Assembly (NCBI GenBank): GCA_951217055.1
Contig: OX578277.1
Span: forward strand, 116,743,904 to 116,807,903
Direction: 5' to 3'
Length of the DNA stretch: 64,000 bases
DNA from: Gerris lacustris
Taxonomy: Eukaryota > Arthropoda > Insecta > Hemiptera > Gerridae
Shown: one piece after another, positions 37,304 through 47,970 of the stretch
How positions within the stretch are numbered: the stretch's first letter is position 1
How the letters are laid out: each line of letters starts with the position of its first letter
Notes under the pieces: generated by a model
Databases searched by the model: none
Told to the model about the DNA's origin: nothing
The model's input: only the letters and a program-made list of their open reading frames with translations
Made by a program: the position numbers and the translations under genes

Positions 37304-38075
37304 TATTGCTGTAAAAAATAGACTGGCAATTGGTGTGGCACATAGCTTCCTCGTATCCTATTCACGTACTGTATTGGTTTTATGCTTCTTTTACAAGCCA
37401 TTACTGCCTAATTTGTTTATTTGCGTTTCCCCGTTTTTTAATCTGTCAAAATTGTTTTAATTTTTTACATAAATTAAAGTATCAATTTAGCAAAAGTTAA
37501 AGAGCCCAGACGGTTCAAATTAATCTTGGGATATCTGCGGGTTACTTTCGATAAACTGTAAAAGTCTCATACAAATCATATACAAGTACTTTTGAAGCTA
37601 TAGGTGTAAATAGATGTATGTTTGTGCGCATGTGGAAGAGAAACAAATAAGCCAGTGGTGTAGCTAGGGCATTGGGAGCCCCCCGCAAGAACTTTTTGGG
37701 GGCCCTCGCCAAACAAAATTGGTGAGCAAAAAAAAAATACCTCTTGCGTCTAGAACTGGGGCCCCCTCGTCGTTGATTTGGGATCCCCCCGCAATGCGGG
37801 CACTGAAATTAGCACAGAAGGTTGAAATTTATATGGGACCAACAATGGGCTAATTATAACCTACCATCTAAATTTCATTAAAATCGGACGTGTAGTTTTT
37901 GAGATATGTTGGTTCGGAAAAATCGAACGACAGACCGACAAGGAACCAAAAATGTTCCCCGCTGTCTGAAACGGATTTCTGTCAAGGAATTTTTTAAATC
38001 GGAGACATAAAATATTTTCGTTCTTCGAAACGATCACATAGCTTCCGTTACCTTCGGTAAGCTCGGAAGCTATGT
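37304..38075 (-). mobile_element. Family B element, full-length, with a hAT-type insertion
   Basis: On the minus strand it starts GCTTCCGAGCTTACCGAAGG and TAACGGAAGC, runs through AGAAATCCGTTTCAGAC, and ends GGAAGCTATGTGCCACACCA and ATTGCCAGTC. The start GGAAGC and the end text GAGGAAGCTATG are not strict inverses, so class is uncertain. A 153-bp element is inserted at 37653-37805. A second partial copy of the start lies just beyond the end at 37247-37275. Confidence 0.75.
37653..37805. mobile_element. 153-bp hAT-type insertion in family B
   Basis: It starts CAGTGGTGTAGCTAG and ends GCGGGCACTG. Flanks AAATAAGC at 37645-37652 and AAATTAGC at 37806-37813 match at 7 of 8 bases. Uninterrupted family B copies (for example 40720-40760) lack this segment, which proves an insertion. 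The body contains GGGCCC-rich text and an A run. Confidence 0.75.
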
Positions 38076-38539
38076 ATAGCAGGTATTTTGTTTAAGAACT
38101 AATGATACAATAAAAACATATTTCTCGAGAAAAATCTATTTTCTTTTGTAATCTCGAACCATGTATGAGAAGTATAATAATCACCAAATGTTGTAAAATA
38201 TGATCTTTAATATCTATTTTAGCTTTAAGGATGCGAGAAGAGATTTATTTACAACAATCCAGTTTTTCTTAAGAAACGATATAAAGATAAGGAAACAGTG
38301 AAAAGTCATTGATTATAGATATAATAGACTGTAATGTAAGGACAGACTGTCTCCTTGCTAATGTCTGCAGTATTTTGTCTGCAACCTGTTATTGGAAATT
38401 AGTAAGGATGCCAGGCTGTCATTTAACTGTCATCTGTCAGGTAAAACTCTCGACTTCTTTATCACAGCTATGTAATATTTTTTCCTACTTTTTACTTTCT
38501 TATAAAGATGCATTTCTCTTGATAACAAATGCATTCTTT

Positions 38540-38745
38540 TCTCTTACAACAGCACAGAAATGGCAAAAACGACTTTATCAGAAGTTTGGTTATGTGTTTT
38601 GAGAATATCAGACCCAAAAAATAGATCAATTCTTTTTTTAAAAAAAGCACCATCAACAGGTACTATTTTAATCAATACTGAGTTGCCTTCGGAGCCTCGC
38701 TGTGTGCTGACTAGCACACACTTGACCTGTTTATTTGTATAAGGT
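38540..38745 (+). mobile_element. Family D fragment
   Basis: It contains ACTTTATCAGAAGTTTGG and GTGTTTTGAGAATATCAGAC, then CTAGCACACACTTGACCTGT. This is the end of family D that is also seen, inverted, at 43641-43800. It preserves the far end missing from 22909-23540. Confidence 0.6.
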
Positions 38746-38799
38746 ATTGTGAAGTCTAGTCATGGTCTTAAAGGTATAAATAAAAACTAGTTTCAATTT

Positions 38800-38850
38800 C
38801 ATTTGCGAGATTTCAGCCCCACTTGGGCCATTATCAAGCTTAATAATTAA
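38800..38850 (-). ncRNA. Degenerate hammerhead-like motif of Penelope type
   Basis: On the minus strand: TTGATAA, T, GGCCC, loop AAGTG, GGGCT, GAAAT. The stem II pairing is complete with one G-U pair and the GAAA core is intact. The CTGATGA core carries two changes, so cleavage activity is unlikely. The arrangement, including a single T between core and stem II, is the same as at 42464-42512 and 57662-57710. Confidence 0.4.
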
Positions 38851-38980
38851 GAAAACTAATTTTATTTTAATTAATAACAAATTGAAATGGAAAAAACTTA
38901 TTCTAAAACTTTTATGAACTCCCTTTTCTGAATATAATTTATTTAAATTATTTTTCACATCCAATCTTCAGTTAATTGTT

Positions 38981-40452
38981 AAACTAAATTTAAAAGTTAA
39001 TTTATTAGGAATATCTGATTATTTATTATTATAATTTAGAATCATTTAAATACTGTGAAGTAGCTCACAGGAAGTTGTTAATTTTCAATATTTTATTAAA
39101 TATGTAAAATATGTAATACAAATTAAATAAACATTTGAGAGGGGTTATAACATCCCGTGAGTAGATAAAAATCAAATTTCTCACATGAGCACTAATTTTG
39201 AACGGAACTGACCTTTATCATGTCAAAGATATCTGCAAGGGGGAAATATATACATAATTGTGAAATCATAAAATTCAATCTTTCTTTCCTATTTTTCTTC
39301 TTTGGAAAATATAGACAAAAAAATAAGGAGGTGTAAAAAATATAAAAGTAAAAAAACTTAAAATTAAAGCTTGAAGGAAGTATTGTGCTCTACACTGTAA
39401 TAAGTGAATTGAGTGAACGTTATTGAACCTGCGAGCTGGACCAGGTATTAACACATGCTCGGAAAATTCAAGCTTTAACGTTCTAACAAGGTCGAAACTT
39501 GAGGAAAAAAGAGAAAACCTAGAGAAATGAATGTCTGGTGTGAGGCAGGTTGGGCTCGAGGTAAGTCCAACTCTTGCGTCAAACTAGCGTGATGGATCCA
39601 AGGGCAAAGACCAACAATACATCACTAAAACCCACATCTTGGACCAACAAAATAATAATAAAATACAACAAAAACATTATTTTCAACAAGAAAACAAGAG
39701 AAAATATACTTTTTAAAATCTTATTCATCGGTACGTAATCCTTATCTAATATGATTAACTATAATATAAGATAAGAATCAAAACATTATTATCACTATAT
39801 ACTCATGATTCGATTCATTGCACTTAGAAATAATGGATTCCTAACAGAACTTGTTAGCTTTATCTTTCATGGTTAAGCATGTTATCTACTACAGGAACCG
39901 TGAAATCTCAAGTAAGATACGCATTGTATTATTTACAACATTAGTGCGGATTATATTCGAGTTAAGTCACTGAAATGATTTAGTTTTTGTCGATGTTATA
40001 ATTTGGCTATATTACTAATTTTATAGAGGTGATGGCGTGCATAATGTCAAAATGTTCTACGAATCTAAGTGATCACCTAGCAATGTTTTACTCTGGATTA
40101 TGTCTATCACATTGTCCTCTAACATAGGCAGGACATGGTCGTTCTCCACTCATTTTTTTTTTTTTATCATATTATGTCCTGCGGGTTAACATTTTACACT
40201 AACATGGGGCACCGATTCTACGTTGATTTAGTAAGTAACTTTTATGCACGTTATCTCTTTGACTATAAAGTTTTATTTATAAATTTCTGTATTTATAGAT
40301 TTGAATTGTAGAAAGAGTTTATTTAATTCGAATCGTATTTGAACTGTAGAATCGTTTCTGTTTTAACCCTGGATTTCTGATAGTAAAAGGATGGCTGGAA
40401 TTACTAAACCTTCGACGATTCGACTAACATAAGCAGAAAATATTTTCATTTT
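38981..40452. other. Unassigned sequence
   Basis: No gene or repeat partner was recognised. Confidence 0.35.
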
Positions 40453-40980
40453 GCTTCCGAGCTTACCGATGGTAACGGAAGCTATGTGATCGTTCTGAAG
40501 CATGAAAAATTTTTAGGTCTCCGATTTCAAAAATTCCAAGACATAAATCCATTTCAGACATCAGAGAACATTTTTGGTTCCGTGTCTGCCTGCCGGTCTG
40601 TCGGTCTATTAGTCGGTTTGTCGTTCCATTTTTGCGAACCAACATATCTTAAAAACTACACGTCCAATTATAATGAAATTTGGGCGGTAGGCCATAATTA
40701 GCCCATTGTTGGTCCCATATAAGTTTCACCCTTCTGCGCCTATTTGTTTCTCTTCCACATGCGCACAAAAATACATTTATTTACACCTATAGCTTCAAAA
40801 GAACTTATCTGATTTGAATGAAACTTTTATAGTGTGTCGAAAAATCAAAACAATTTTGAAGATTAAAAAAAAAATGGGGAAACAATTAAACCAATTATAC
40901 AATAATGGCATATAATTAATAAAGTACGTGGATAGGAAGCGAGGAAGCTATGTGCCACACCAATTGGCACTCTATTTTTT
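40453..40980 (+). mobile_element. Family B element, uninterrupted copy
   Basis: It begins GCTTCCGAGCTTACCGATGG and TAACGGAAGC, passes CATTTCAGACATCAGAGAAC, a CTGTCGGTCTATTAGTCGG tract and TATAATGAAATTTGGGCGG, and ends GAGGAAGCTATGTGCCACAC and CAATTGGCA. About 530 bp, no insertion, no coding capacity. It is the best reference copy in the window. Confidence 0.8.
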
Positions 40981-41944
40981 GTGAATACACTTTTATAAAG
41001 AGAAAACTATTAAGAATTCATTTTTAAATGAGATATACAATCATTTGATGAAAATAAGTTTGTAGGATCATCAGATTAATCTGAAATTAAGTGAACATTA
41101 ATGCACCAGACCCCATGACCCAAGCACCTAGGCCCTATGCTAAGTGCTCCAGGCCCCAAGTTACTGGCTACTGATCTCTAGCCAAAGGCCATTTACCCTA
41201 GGCCGGTTGCTCCTTACCCTAGGCTCATTGCCCCAAGCTATATAGGCTCATTCGACGACCAATTGATTACCTACGTTTATTACTAAACGTTGGTAGAATC
41301 GACGAAGAAGCTTTGACGGGAATTTACCAGACAACGAGTTTATGCTCAAAAGGACTCCTGCTACACTGGCATGTTACCAACACCAACCAGTGCAAGCACT
41401 GCAGAAGGATGAGGTACCCATCACCATCGCATACGTGCGTTGAAGATTAAGGTTCATTACCATTCCAGGGTTAACTGTTTCTCTGTGGTTGACTCTAAGA
41501 AATCAATTGGGCTGATATTTATTATTTATTACTGAGGAAGCTTGAATTAATTAGTATTAACGTTAATTTTGAATCGTTATAAAAATAATGCATTGTCCTA
41601 TATTATAATCAAAGTAGAGTATCTTAAAGAACAAAGGTACTGACTTTAGACCAGGTTTCAGAGTGTACAACGGTTCAACACTACTTACCTCTATGTACCT
41701 TCCCACAGGTACTTAACTACAGTCTCACTGACTCACTCACTGACATGACGTACCTCCGGTGTGCTTCATTCTCACACTGCACGTACCTCTACTGTACTTG
41801 TACCGCTAGAGTCTTAATCTGCCGCCTTTATGCTAGCGGTTTGTCTTTATAATCTAAAAACTAAATTACACTGTAATCTTCACCTCTCAAAAATCTTTTC
41901 TTTCATCAATCTTACCGGTATATAAAGATTAATGAACTCATTAT
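40981..41944. other. Unassigned sequence
   Basis: No gene seen. 41100-41240 is rich in CCTAGGC/CCCCAAG words and 41690-41820 in GTACCT words, both loose short-period repeats. Confidence 0.35.
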
Positions 41945-41965
41945 TATATATATGTATATATATTA

Positions 41966-42019
<54 letters not shown>

Positions 42020-42024
42020 TTTTT
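41945..42024. repeat. (TA)n run followed by a 22-base T run
   Basis: Simple TA alternation to 42002, then T only. On the minus strand this reads as a poly-A followed by (TA)n, as in retroposon tails, but no body was recognised. Confidence 0.8.
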
Positions 42025-42463
42025 CTTTATAAAACAAATGCATAGTGTGTTGTAAAACTGATGATTAAAAATATCCTTATCCTTTGGCATATGTTTAATT
42101 TCGTAGTCCCCATTAGGTGAAATCCTTACCCTATGACATAGTTTTGTGTTGTATTCTTCATTTAGCAATATACTAGCCCCAATTTCCAATATTAAGCCTA
42201 ATAATCTCAGATAATATGTTTTTCCTTGGAAACCAACACATTATTTTTCTCAAATGAGTGAATGCGATTCAAAATGAACAAGGTGTAGTTCAATAACCAA
42301 AAATAAAGAAAACAGGCAGCCAATTAGTGTGGCACATAGCATAGTGTCCTCGAATCCTATCACGTACTTTATTGATTTTATGCTTTTACAAGCCATTATT
42401 ATCTAACTAAGGCGCAGGTATTTATTGGAATAAATGTCCTATTTTTTGAAGAAAGTTTTTTTA

Positions 42464-42512
42464 ATTCATCAAAGCTTTCGCTCAGGGAACCTGAGCATCA
42501 TCAGTGATAATC
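42464..42512 (-). ncRNA. Hammerhead ribozyme motif of Penelope type
   Basis: On the minus strand: stem I 5' strand ATTATCA, core CTGATGA, one T, stem II GCTCAG / loop GTTCC / CTGAGC (six perfect pairs), core GAAA, the palindromic short stem III AGCT, then stem I 3' strand TGATGAAT. Both invariant cores are intact. The palindromic minimal stem III implies action as a dimer, as known for Penelope-element hammerheads. Its expected role is self-cleavage of element transcripts at the repeat. The right inverted repeat (43350 on) carries only the GAAA side. Confidence 0.8.
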
Positions 42513-42956
42513 TACAAATACATAAAAAAATATAAAGAATTATAGAAAATGTTAGACTAAAAATTAGGAAACAACAAAAATAATTCGAACTGAAAATGCA
42601 AATAAGTGAGACATAGGTTCTTACCATCGGTGAAAGTAAATTAAATTAATTTAAAATTAAAAGAATATGTGAGCATTAAAAGTATTATATTAAGAAAAAA
42701 TAAAAACAAAAAAATTGCACATAATGCCTAAACAGTTAGGATGGACGTTAACAAGTGAATGGGGCCTAAATAGATGAGGCAAGGAGGTAGGGGGAGGTAA
42801 AACATATGGAGGGGATTATTTTTAAAGGGATCTTCAAAGAAAAAAATAATGTAATAAAATAATAAATTTAGAGTCCTGTTGAGTGTCCAAACATGAAAAA
42901 CTAAGAAAAGGACTGAAGGTTTGACGTATGGTATAATGGTAATTATAAAATAAAAG

Positions 42957-43290
42957 TTAATTTTTTTGTTTGTTTATTTTGGAGATAATATTAGTGTATA
43001 TGTTGCTGAGTTTATTAGTGTCTTGTTTAGTATTGATATTGTTACTGTTTGATTTTATGTATAACATTTCAAGAGTAAGCCGTTTTCTATAGTGTTTCTC
43101 TGTGTGTAAGATATTGTATTTTTCTATGTCTAATGTGTGTTGGGTGTTATAGGCGTGATCTGATATTGCTGTGTTAGTGTTTTTATTGGTGATATCTTTT
43201 AAATGTTGGTGAAACCTGTTTTTAAATAGTTCTGACGTTTCTCCAATGTATGTGGCCGGACATTGTTTGCAATGGATTAAATGACATTGC
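42957..43290 (-). pseudogene. Penelope-like GIY-YIG endonuclease, C-terminal fragment
   Basis: GIY-YIG nucleases nick the target DNA to prime reverse transcription in Penelope-like elements. The translation reads HCKQCPATYIGETSELFKNR, then FHQHLKD, HAYNTQHTLD, and EKHYRKRLTLEMLYI, ending at TAA (42957-42959). Visible features are the CxxC-like Cys pair just before YIG, the YIGET motif, the following Arg and the FxxH step, and the terminal LEMLYI block. The frame continues upstream to about 43347 but with a stop near 43320. The RT domain is lost by truncation, so this copy cannot move on its own. Confidence 0.85.
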
Positions 43291-43640
43291 TTTGTTGTTT
43301 TGGAGGGACTGGATCTTTAATTTTTGAGTACAACGTGGATTTTAATGTGCTGAGCGAAAGCTTTGATGAATTAAAAAAATCTTTCTTTAAAAATAGGACT
43401 TTTATTCCAATAAATACCTTCGCCTTAGTTTGAAATTCTAAAGAAGTCCACTATACATCTCTGCATTATTATCTAATTTATTTAATTGTTTCCCCCGTTT
43501 TTTAAATTGTCAAAGTTGTTTTGTTTTTTTTGCATGACAAAGTATCAATTTAGCAAAAGTGAAAGAGCGCAGACGGTTGAAATTAATCTGGTGCTATCTG
43601 CGGTCTACTTTCGACAAACCATCCAAATTTCATAATAAAC

Positions 43641-44358
43641 AGGTCAAGTGTGTGCTAGTCAACACACATCGAGGGTCCGTAGGCCACACTATATAGTGTT
43701 TAACTGTAAAGTGTATAAACAGTGTTTTTTTAAAATGCTAAAACGCTTACTTTGAATCCACCCATTCTAAGGGTCTGATATTCTCAAAACACACTCTGAT
43801 AAAGTATTTTTTTGCCACTGAACCGGACTACAACCATATAAATACATCGAAAAGACCATAATTATAAAAAAAAACGTATTTCGTCAATAAAAAATAAAAT
43901 TTTTTTTCGAAATTTCCAAAAAAGTATCTTTACTTTTGTCGAAGAATGTTCAGGAATTTTTTCAGATTTTTTGCACTTCACAAAGCGAGATAGAGGGGGG
44001 GGGGACACGTTTCACACCCACTTCAAACTTGCCTACGCTCGCCCTATCAAAGTTATATCCAAGAATTATATATTTTTGTAATCAGCTCGACGTACCCTTT
44101 CATATGATACCCCTCACGGTGTCGAAAAAAAAAAAAAAAACTTTAACCCTTAAGTTTTTTTACCCTAATTTTTTTGAAAAATTTTTTTTTTTAAGTCGCT
44201 ATATTTTAAAATATGTGGGTAGGTACAAGACACATACATGCCAAATTTCAAAGTGATCGGACGAAAGGTGTAGCCGTGAGAGCACGCGAGAGGACGGACG
44301 GACAGATACACGCAGGAAAATATAAGGGTCCTTGGTTTGGCCTACGGGCCCTAAAAAT
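43641..44358 (-). mobile_element. Family D element, fullest copy
   Basis: Its ends are AGGGTCCGTAGGCCA at 43672 and TGGCCTACGGGCCCT at 44336. An outer hairpin TGTGTGCTAGTCAACACACA precedes the first at 43649. On the minus strand it matches 22909-23540 through the GTCCGTCC tract and GATCACTTTGAAATTTGGCA. It is inserted in the family B copy. The frame at 43936-44256 is not domain-bearing. Confidence 0.7.
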
Positions 44359-44593
44359 CAGATGAGTACTTTATAAGATATGGGTGTAAATAAATGTATG
44401 TTTGTGCACATGTTGGAGAGAAACAAATTATGGTTTAAACTTAGATGGGACCAAGAAGGGGCTAATTATGACCTAACATAAAAATTTAGTTAAAATCTGA
44501 CGTGTAGTTTTTAAGATATCTTTGTATGCAAAAATTGAGTGACAGATAGACAGACACGGAATCTAAAATGTTCCCTGATGTTTGAAACCTCAG

Positions 44594-45220
44594 AGTAAGG
44601 AAGGGGTAGAGGGAGCAATGCGATTTGAAAAAGTGGTTCATTATGCGACACCCATTTACTAAACCTCTCAAGCGAGCTCATCCTGAACTAAAGTGACAAC
44701 AGCACGATCACGTGGTCACTGGTCCTTGTCTTATTGGTCTATCTATACCTTGTCCTTCCGTGCCCACGGACGCTTGTCAACAAAACCTTTAACCTCATCT
44801 GGTGCTTTGTTTGATTGTTTTATTATTGAAATGTCAAATATAAAATATGTAAGAGAAAAATCTGATGTGATTGCTTTAGAAGACGATTTTGTTTTATATA
44901 AGATTGCTTTTGGTTATCTAGGAACTATTACATGTTATTAACAACGTAACTGCCTTTAGATAATTAATACGGTTAACAACAAACATTAAAGTACATATGT
45001 ATTTATAAAGAAAACTGTATTAAAATATTAAATGTCGTAAGAAAATATAACATTGTTCTTATCCTTGTCAGCTGACATCAGATAAATTTCGAGTTTTTTT
45101 CGAGATATCGATACTGTTTCACCAAACTGCCGCTTGGGAGGTTTAGTATAGGGGTGTAGCATAATGAACCACTTTTGGAGACCCCGATTCTATAGTATTG
45201 TTCCCTCTACCCCTTCCTTC
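44594..45220. mobile_element. ~630-bp MITE with ~90-bp terminal inverted repeats
   Basis: The left end GTAAGGAAGGGGTAGAGGGA, then AAAGTGGTTCATTATGC, then CTAAACCTCTCAAGCG, recurs inverted at 45125-45220 with a ~15-bp indel. The centre (44700-45110) has no recognised gene; the frame at 44693-44941 lacks any domain. It interrupts the family B copy. Confidence 0.7.
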
Positions 45221-45260
45221 ACACGATCACATAGCTTCGGTGAACTCGGAATCAAAATGT

Positions 45261-45756
45261 TATTCAATTAGTATTTAAACGGTCTACATTTTTAAGGTAA
45301 AATGAAAAACGGCTTCCACGTAAAATTAATTTCTAGATCATCCGGTGAGACATCGCGGTCTAAATTTGACATTTTTTTTAGAAAACATTTAAATCCTCGG
45401 AACCGTGTTTGAGGTATATTTGTCAAACATTTTACTTAGTATTTCGGGGTAAGGGAAGGATGCAGTGCGAAGCAAAGGTAATGGCGGATTATGCTCATAA
45501 TAACACAGTGAGGACAAAGTGATTGTGAGTCTGCACTACTGAGGTCACTACAGTTAGATAATATGATCGTTGTGTGTAAGCTTGAAGCAGTGCGGCCGTC
45601 ACATTCGACACCCTTTCGCTACAGCCCTCGTGCTAATTTTCCACAATCACTTATTTTTTCAGTATTCTATATGAATTGATTTTTTCATTGCTACAACTGA
45701 AGAAGAAACTCTTAGATTAGTAAAAGTAGCAGCTCTATAAAAACCTGTTCATTTTG
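45261..45756. other. Unassigned sequence
   Basis: No gene or repeat partner was recognised. Confidence 0.35.
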
Positions 45757-46325
45757 CTTCCGAGCTTACCGAAGTTACCGGAAGCATTGTGTTCACTTTT
45801 GAGAACGAAAAAGTGTTATGTGTCCGATTTTAAAAATTCCAAGACAGAAATCCGTTTCAGACATCAGGGAACATTTTTGGTCTCGTGTCTGTCTGTCGGT
45901 CTGTGTGTCCACGAATTATGAAACGTGTGACGATAACTTGAGTAAATGTCGACCGATTTTGATGAAATTTGGTAGACATGTTCATTTTACCAATGCCCAG
46001 GAAGAGTTCGTTGGGCAACGTTATCCATTCGAGCGTTCACGAGCAACGCTCGAGTAAACGTGAACTTCAAATTTAAAAATGAAATTTTAGGTCGGGAAAA
46101 AATCTAACTTCATCTATTCAATGAGACAAACATTTTTTAATTTTTTAGTCAAACCAACAGCGACACCGCTATAAAGTGTTAAAGATCGCTAAAACTATTA
46201 ATAGTTTTTACACAATAAACAATATAACAATAAAGTAATATAACAAATATTTTAATGTTAATATAACAGTAAAGTGCATGATAGGATGCAAGGAAGCTAC
46301 GTGCCACACTAATTGGCAGTCTATT
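45757..46325 (+). mobile_element. Family B element carrying the A/B shared module
   Basis: It starts GCTTCCGAGCTTACCGAAGT and ends GCTACGTGCCACACTAATTG, then GCAGTC. Its middle (45910-46080) contains CGTGTGACGATAACTTGAGT, AATTTGGTAGACATGTTCAT and GAGTTCGTTGGGCAACGTTA. These are the inverse of the family A end module and are absent from the copy at 40453. The frame at 45818-46057 is repeat translation. Confidence 0.75.
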
Positions 46326-46387
46326 TTATTTATTTTTTCTAAATTCTGGGTTAGTAAGAAACCTCAAACGTTTAACTTTATTTTATT

Positions 46388-46752
46388 GTTTTTACTTTCT
46401 CATATAATGAAAAATATTGTGATGGCGCGACAATTCGATTTTTAAAATTTTGAATTTACACGTTTTGAGGTCCCCTGAATACAACAAAGTGTTTTAAAAA
46501 AATGTCTGTCCGTCGTCTGTCTGTGCAGACGCCTGAAGCCTAAACTACTGGGCCAATTTTGACGTAATTTGGCATACATATGCAGAAAAATCATACCCCG
46601 AGGCGAAATCGAGAAACGAATTATAGCTCCTAATTTAGGGGCGCTACTCCCCAAAAACACTAAAAAAAAAACGTGAAAATGAATGAATTTCTCGAAAACG
46701 GTTCTGACGATTTTGATTAAATTCTAAAATGAAGTCCATTTTAGGTAAGGGT
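46388..46752 (+). mobile_element. Family C repeat
   Basis: CTTTCTCATATAATG, ATTGTGATGGCGCGACAATT, GTCTGTCCGTCGTCTGTCTG, GGGCCAATTTTGACGTAATT and TTTCTCGAAAACGGTTCTGA follow in the same order as the copy at 15585 (inverse). The B-box half is missing. Confidence 0.7.
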
Positions 46753-47507
46753 TTATCTTAGGAAGAATGTTGTTTCATGGCTTTTTATTGAAGAATAATG
46801 TTGTTTCATAATTTGATGTACCAAGACCACTGTTTATAATATGATGTAAAACAAGTTGTTCTATACCTGAAGGTGTCTGTCGCGGTAACAGGGTTATCTG
46901 GGAGTGTGATACAGTATAGATTTTAGATGAGGGGATTAGGATGAGTGGAAAACTTGGAGTGGAAGGATCTGTAGCGAGAGGATACAAGATCATATATGAA
47001 AGAGACATTCAGGTGGTGGTGGATTGTTTGGTTGCTTGCATAGGATGGGGCTCTGGTGATCTTAGGAAGATAATTGATTGGAGGGATTGTAATTTGTAGG
47101 AGTGAGACGGCTTGGTAGTCTCCCTCAGTCCAGCCATTTTAGAAATGTTACAGACATTAAATTGTTGTTTAATGCGAGTTTAGACCTACATTCAACAATT
47201 TGTAACTTGGTTTCATGTGGCTTGGTTTATGACGTGTGTATGAGTTGTCAGTGTGTAAATAAAGTCCTAAGTAAAGTAGCGCATTTCAGGTAGATCATGT
47301 TGAGATAAATGGTACACGCACGCTATTTTCGGTGTTAAATTTGATGTTACATTGCCACTTGAGGACGCTTATAGAGCTGGTTTTAAAGGGATGCGGGTGC
47401 TAATTGGTGGTCAGAATTGGTCGAGATACAGCCTTACCCTCGGCAAAGCAAGTTAGGATAGTATTGGGGGGGGAGGGTGTTACTAAAGCACCAGGTATCT
47501 TAAAGGA
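46753..47507. other. Unassigned sequence
   Basis: No gene or repeat partner was recognised. Frames at 46775-47008 and 47102-47293 lack domains. Confidence 0.35.
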
Positions 47508-47970
47508 CAGTGGCGTATCCAGCGGCTAAGTCTGGGGGGGGGGGGCACATTCTAAGTCAGTTTAGATTGGGGCGGGGGGGTAGGGAGGTAGTCGTACTAA
47601 CGTATTCGTTAGAAAACGTTTTGCTGATGCTTACTGCAATGTAATATCTTACTGTAAGTCATGGGCGTCGTCTGCAGTTAATTATTAGGGGGGGGGGATT
47701 TATGGCGGGGAGTCCGGAAAATTTTGAAAATATGACCTCTTAAAATAGCGTTTTTATGCATTTCTGAGGTGAAATTGAATATGAGGTGAATATAAAAAAT
47801 ATCTATTAAAAAAAAAAATACGACGGTTTTTTTTTTGTTTTTTTTACTCTATTACTTTTTTTTCTATATTACTTTTTTTTACTCTATTACTTTTTTATCT
47901 ATATTACTTTTTTTTACTCTATTACTTGGGTCTTGGGGAGGGGGGGCACGTGTCCCCTGTTTTTTGTTCA
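47508..47970. mobile_element. Truncated hAT-type repeats, two joined fragments
   Basis: 47508-47600 begins CAGTGGCGTATCCAGCGGCT and carries GGGGG runs and TCTAAGTCAGTTTAGATTGG, which is the inverse of the right half of 2326-2543. 47660-47790 then matches the inverse of the 9492 element interior (AATATGACCTCTTAAAATAG, TTTTTATGCATTTCTGA). A T-rich TCTATTACTTTTTT tandem run follows at 47844-47927. No target duplication was found. Confidence 0.55.

Larger units (their letters stand above)
42407..43463 (-). mobile_element. Penelope-like element fragment with inverted flanking repeats
   Basis: It is bounded by identical 13-mers CATTATTATCTAA at 42394-42406 and 43464-43476, taken as the target duplication. 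Left (42407-42485) and right (43350-43428) carry ~79-bp inverted copies, with CTAAGGCG outermost and GCTTTCGCTCAG innermost. The interior encodes a GIY-YIG endonuclease end on the minus strand, and the 3' repeat holds a hammerhead motif. Both are hallmarks of Penelope-like elements, whose 5'-truncated copies often carry an inverted partial repeat. 35 extra bases (43429-43463) lie between the right repeat and the target duplication. Confidence 0.85.
42315..45260 (-). mobile_element. Family B element split by three insertions
   Basis: Family B text is present in order, on the minus strand, at 42315-42406, 43477-43640, 44359-44593 and 45221-45260. The ends read GTGTGGCACATAGC at the left and GATCACATAGCTTCGGTGAA at the right. 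The gaps are filled by a Penelope-like fragment (42407-43463), a family D element (43641-44358) and a long-TIR MITE (44594-45220). The uninterrupted copy at 40453 shows where each insertion occurred. Confidence 0.75.

Noticed and set aside
42407..43428. Classical DNA transposon with ~80-bp terminal inverted repeats
   Set aside because: The GIY-YIG coding remnant and the hammerhead identify a Penelope-like element; inverted partial repeats are known for truncated copies of that class.
45818..46057. Similar frames at 45818-46057 and 52966-53259 suggesting a protein family
   Set aside because: Both are the same family B repeat read in the same frame. Conservation is at DNA level, includes indels, and the frame is not kept in other copies such as 40453.
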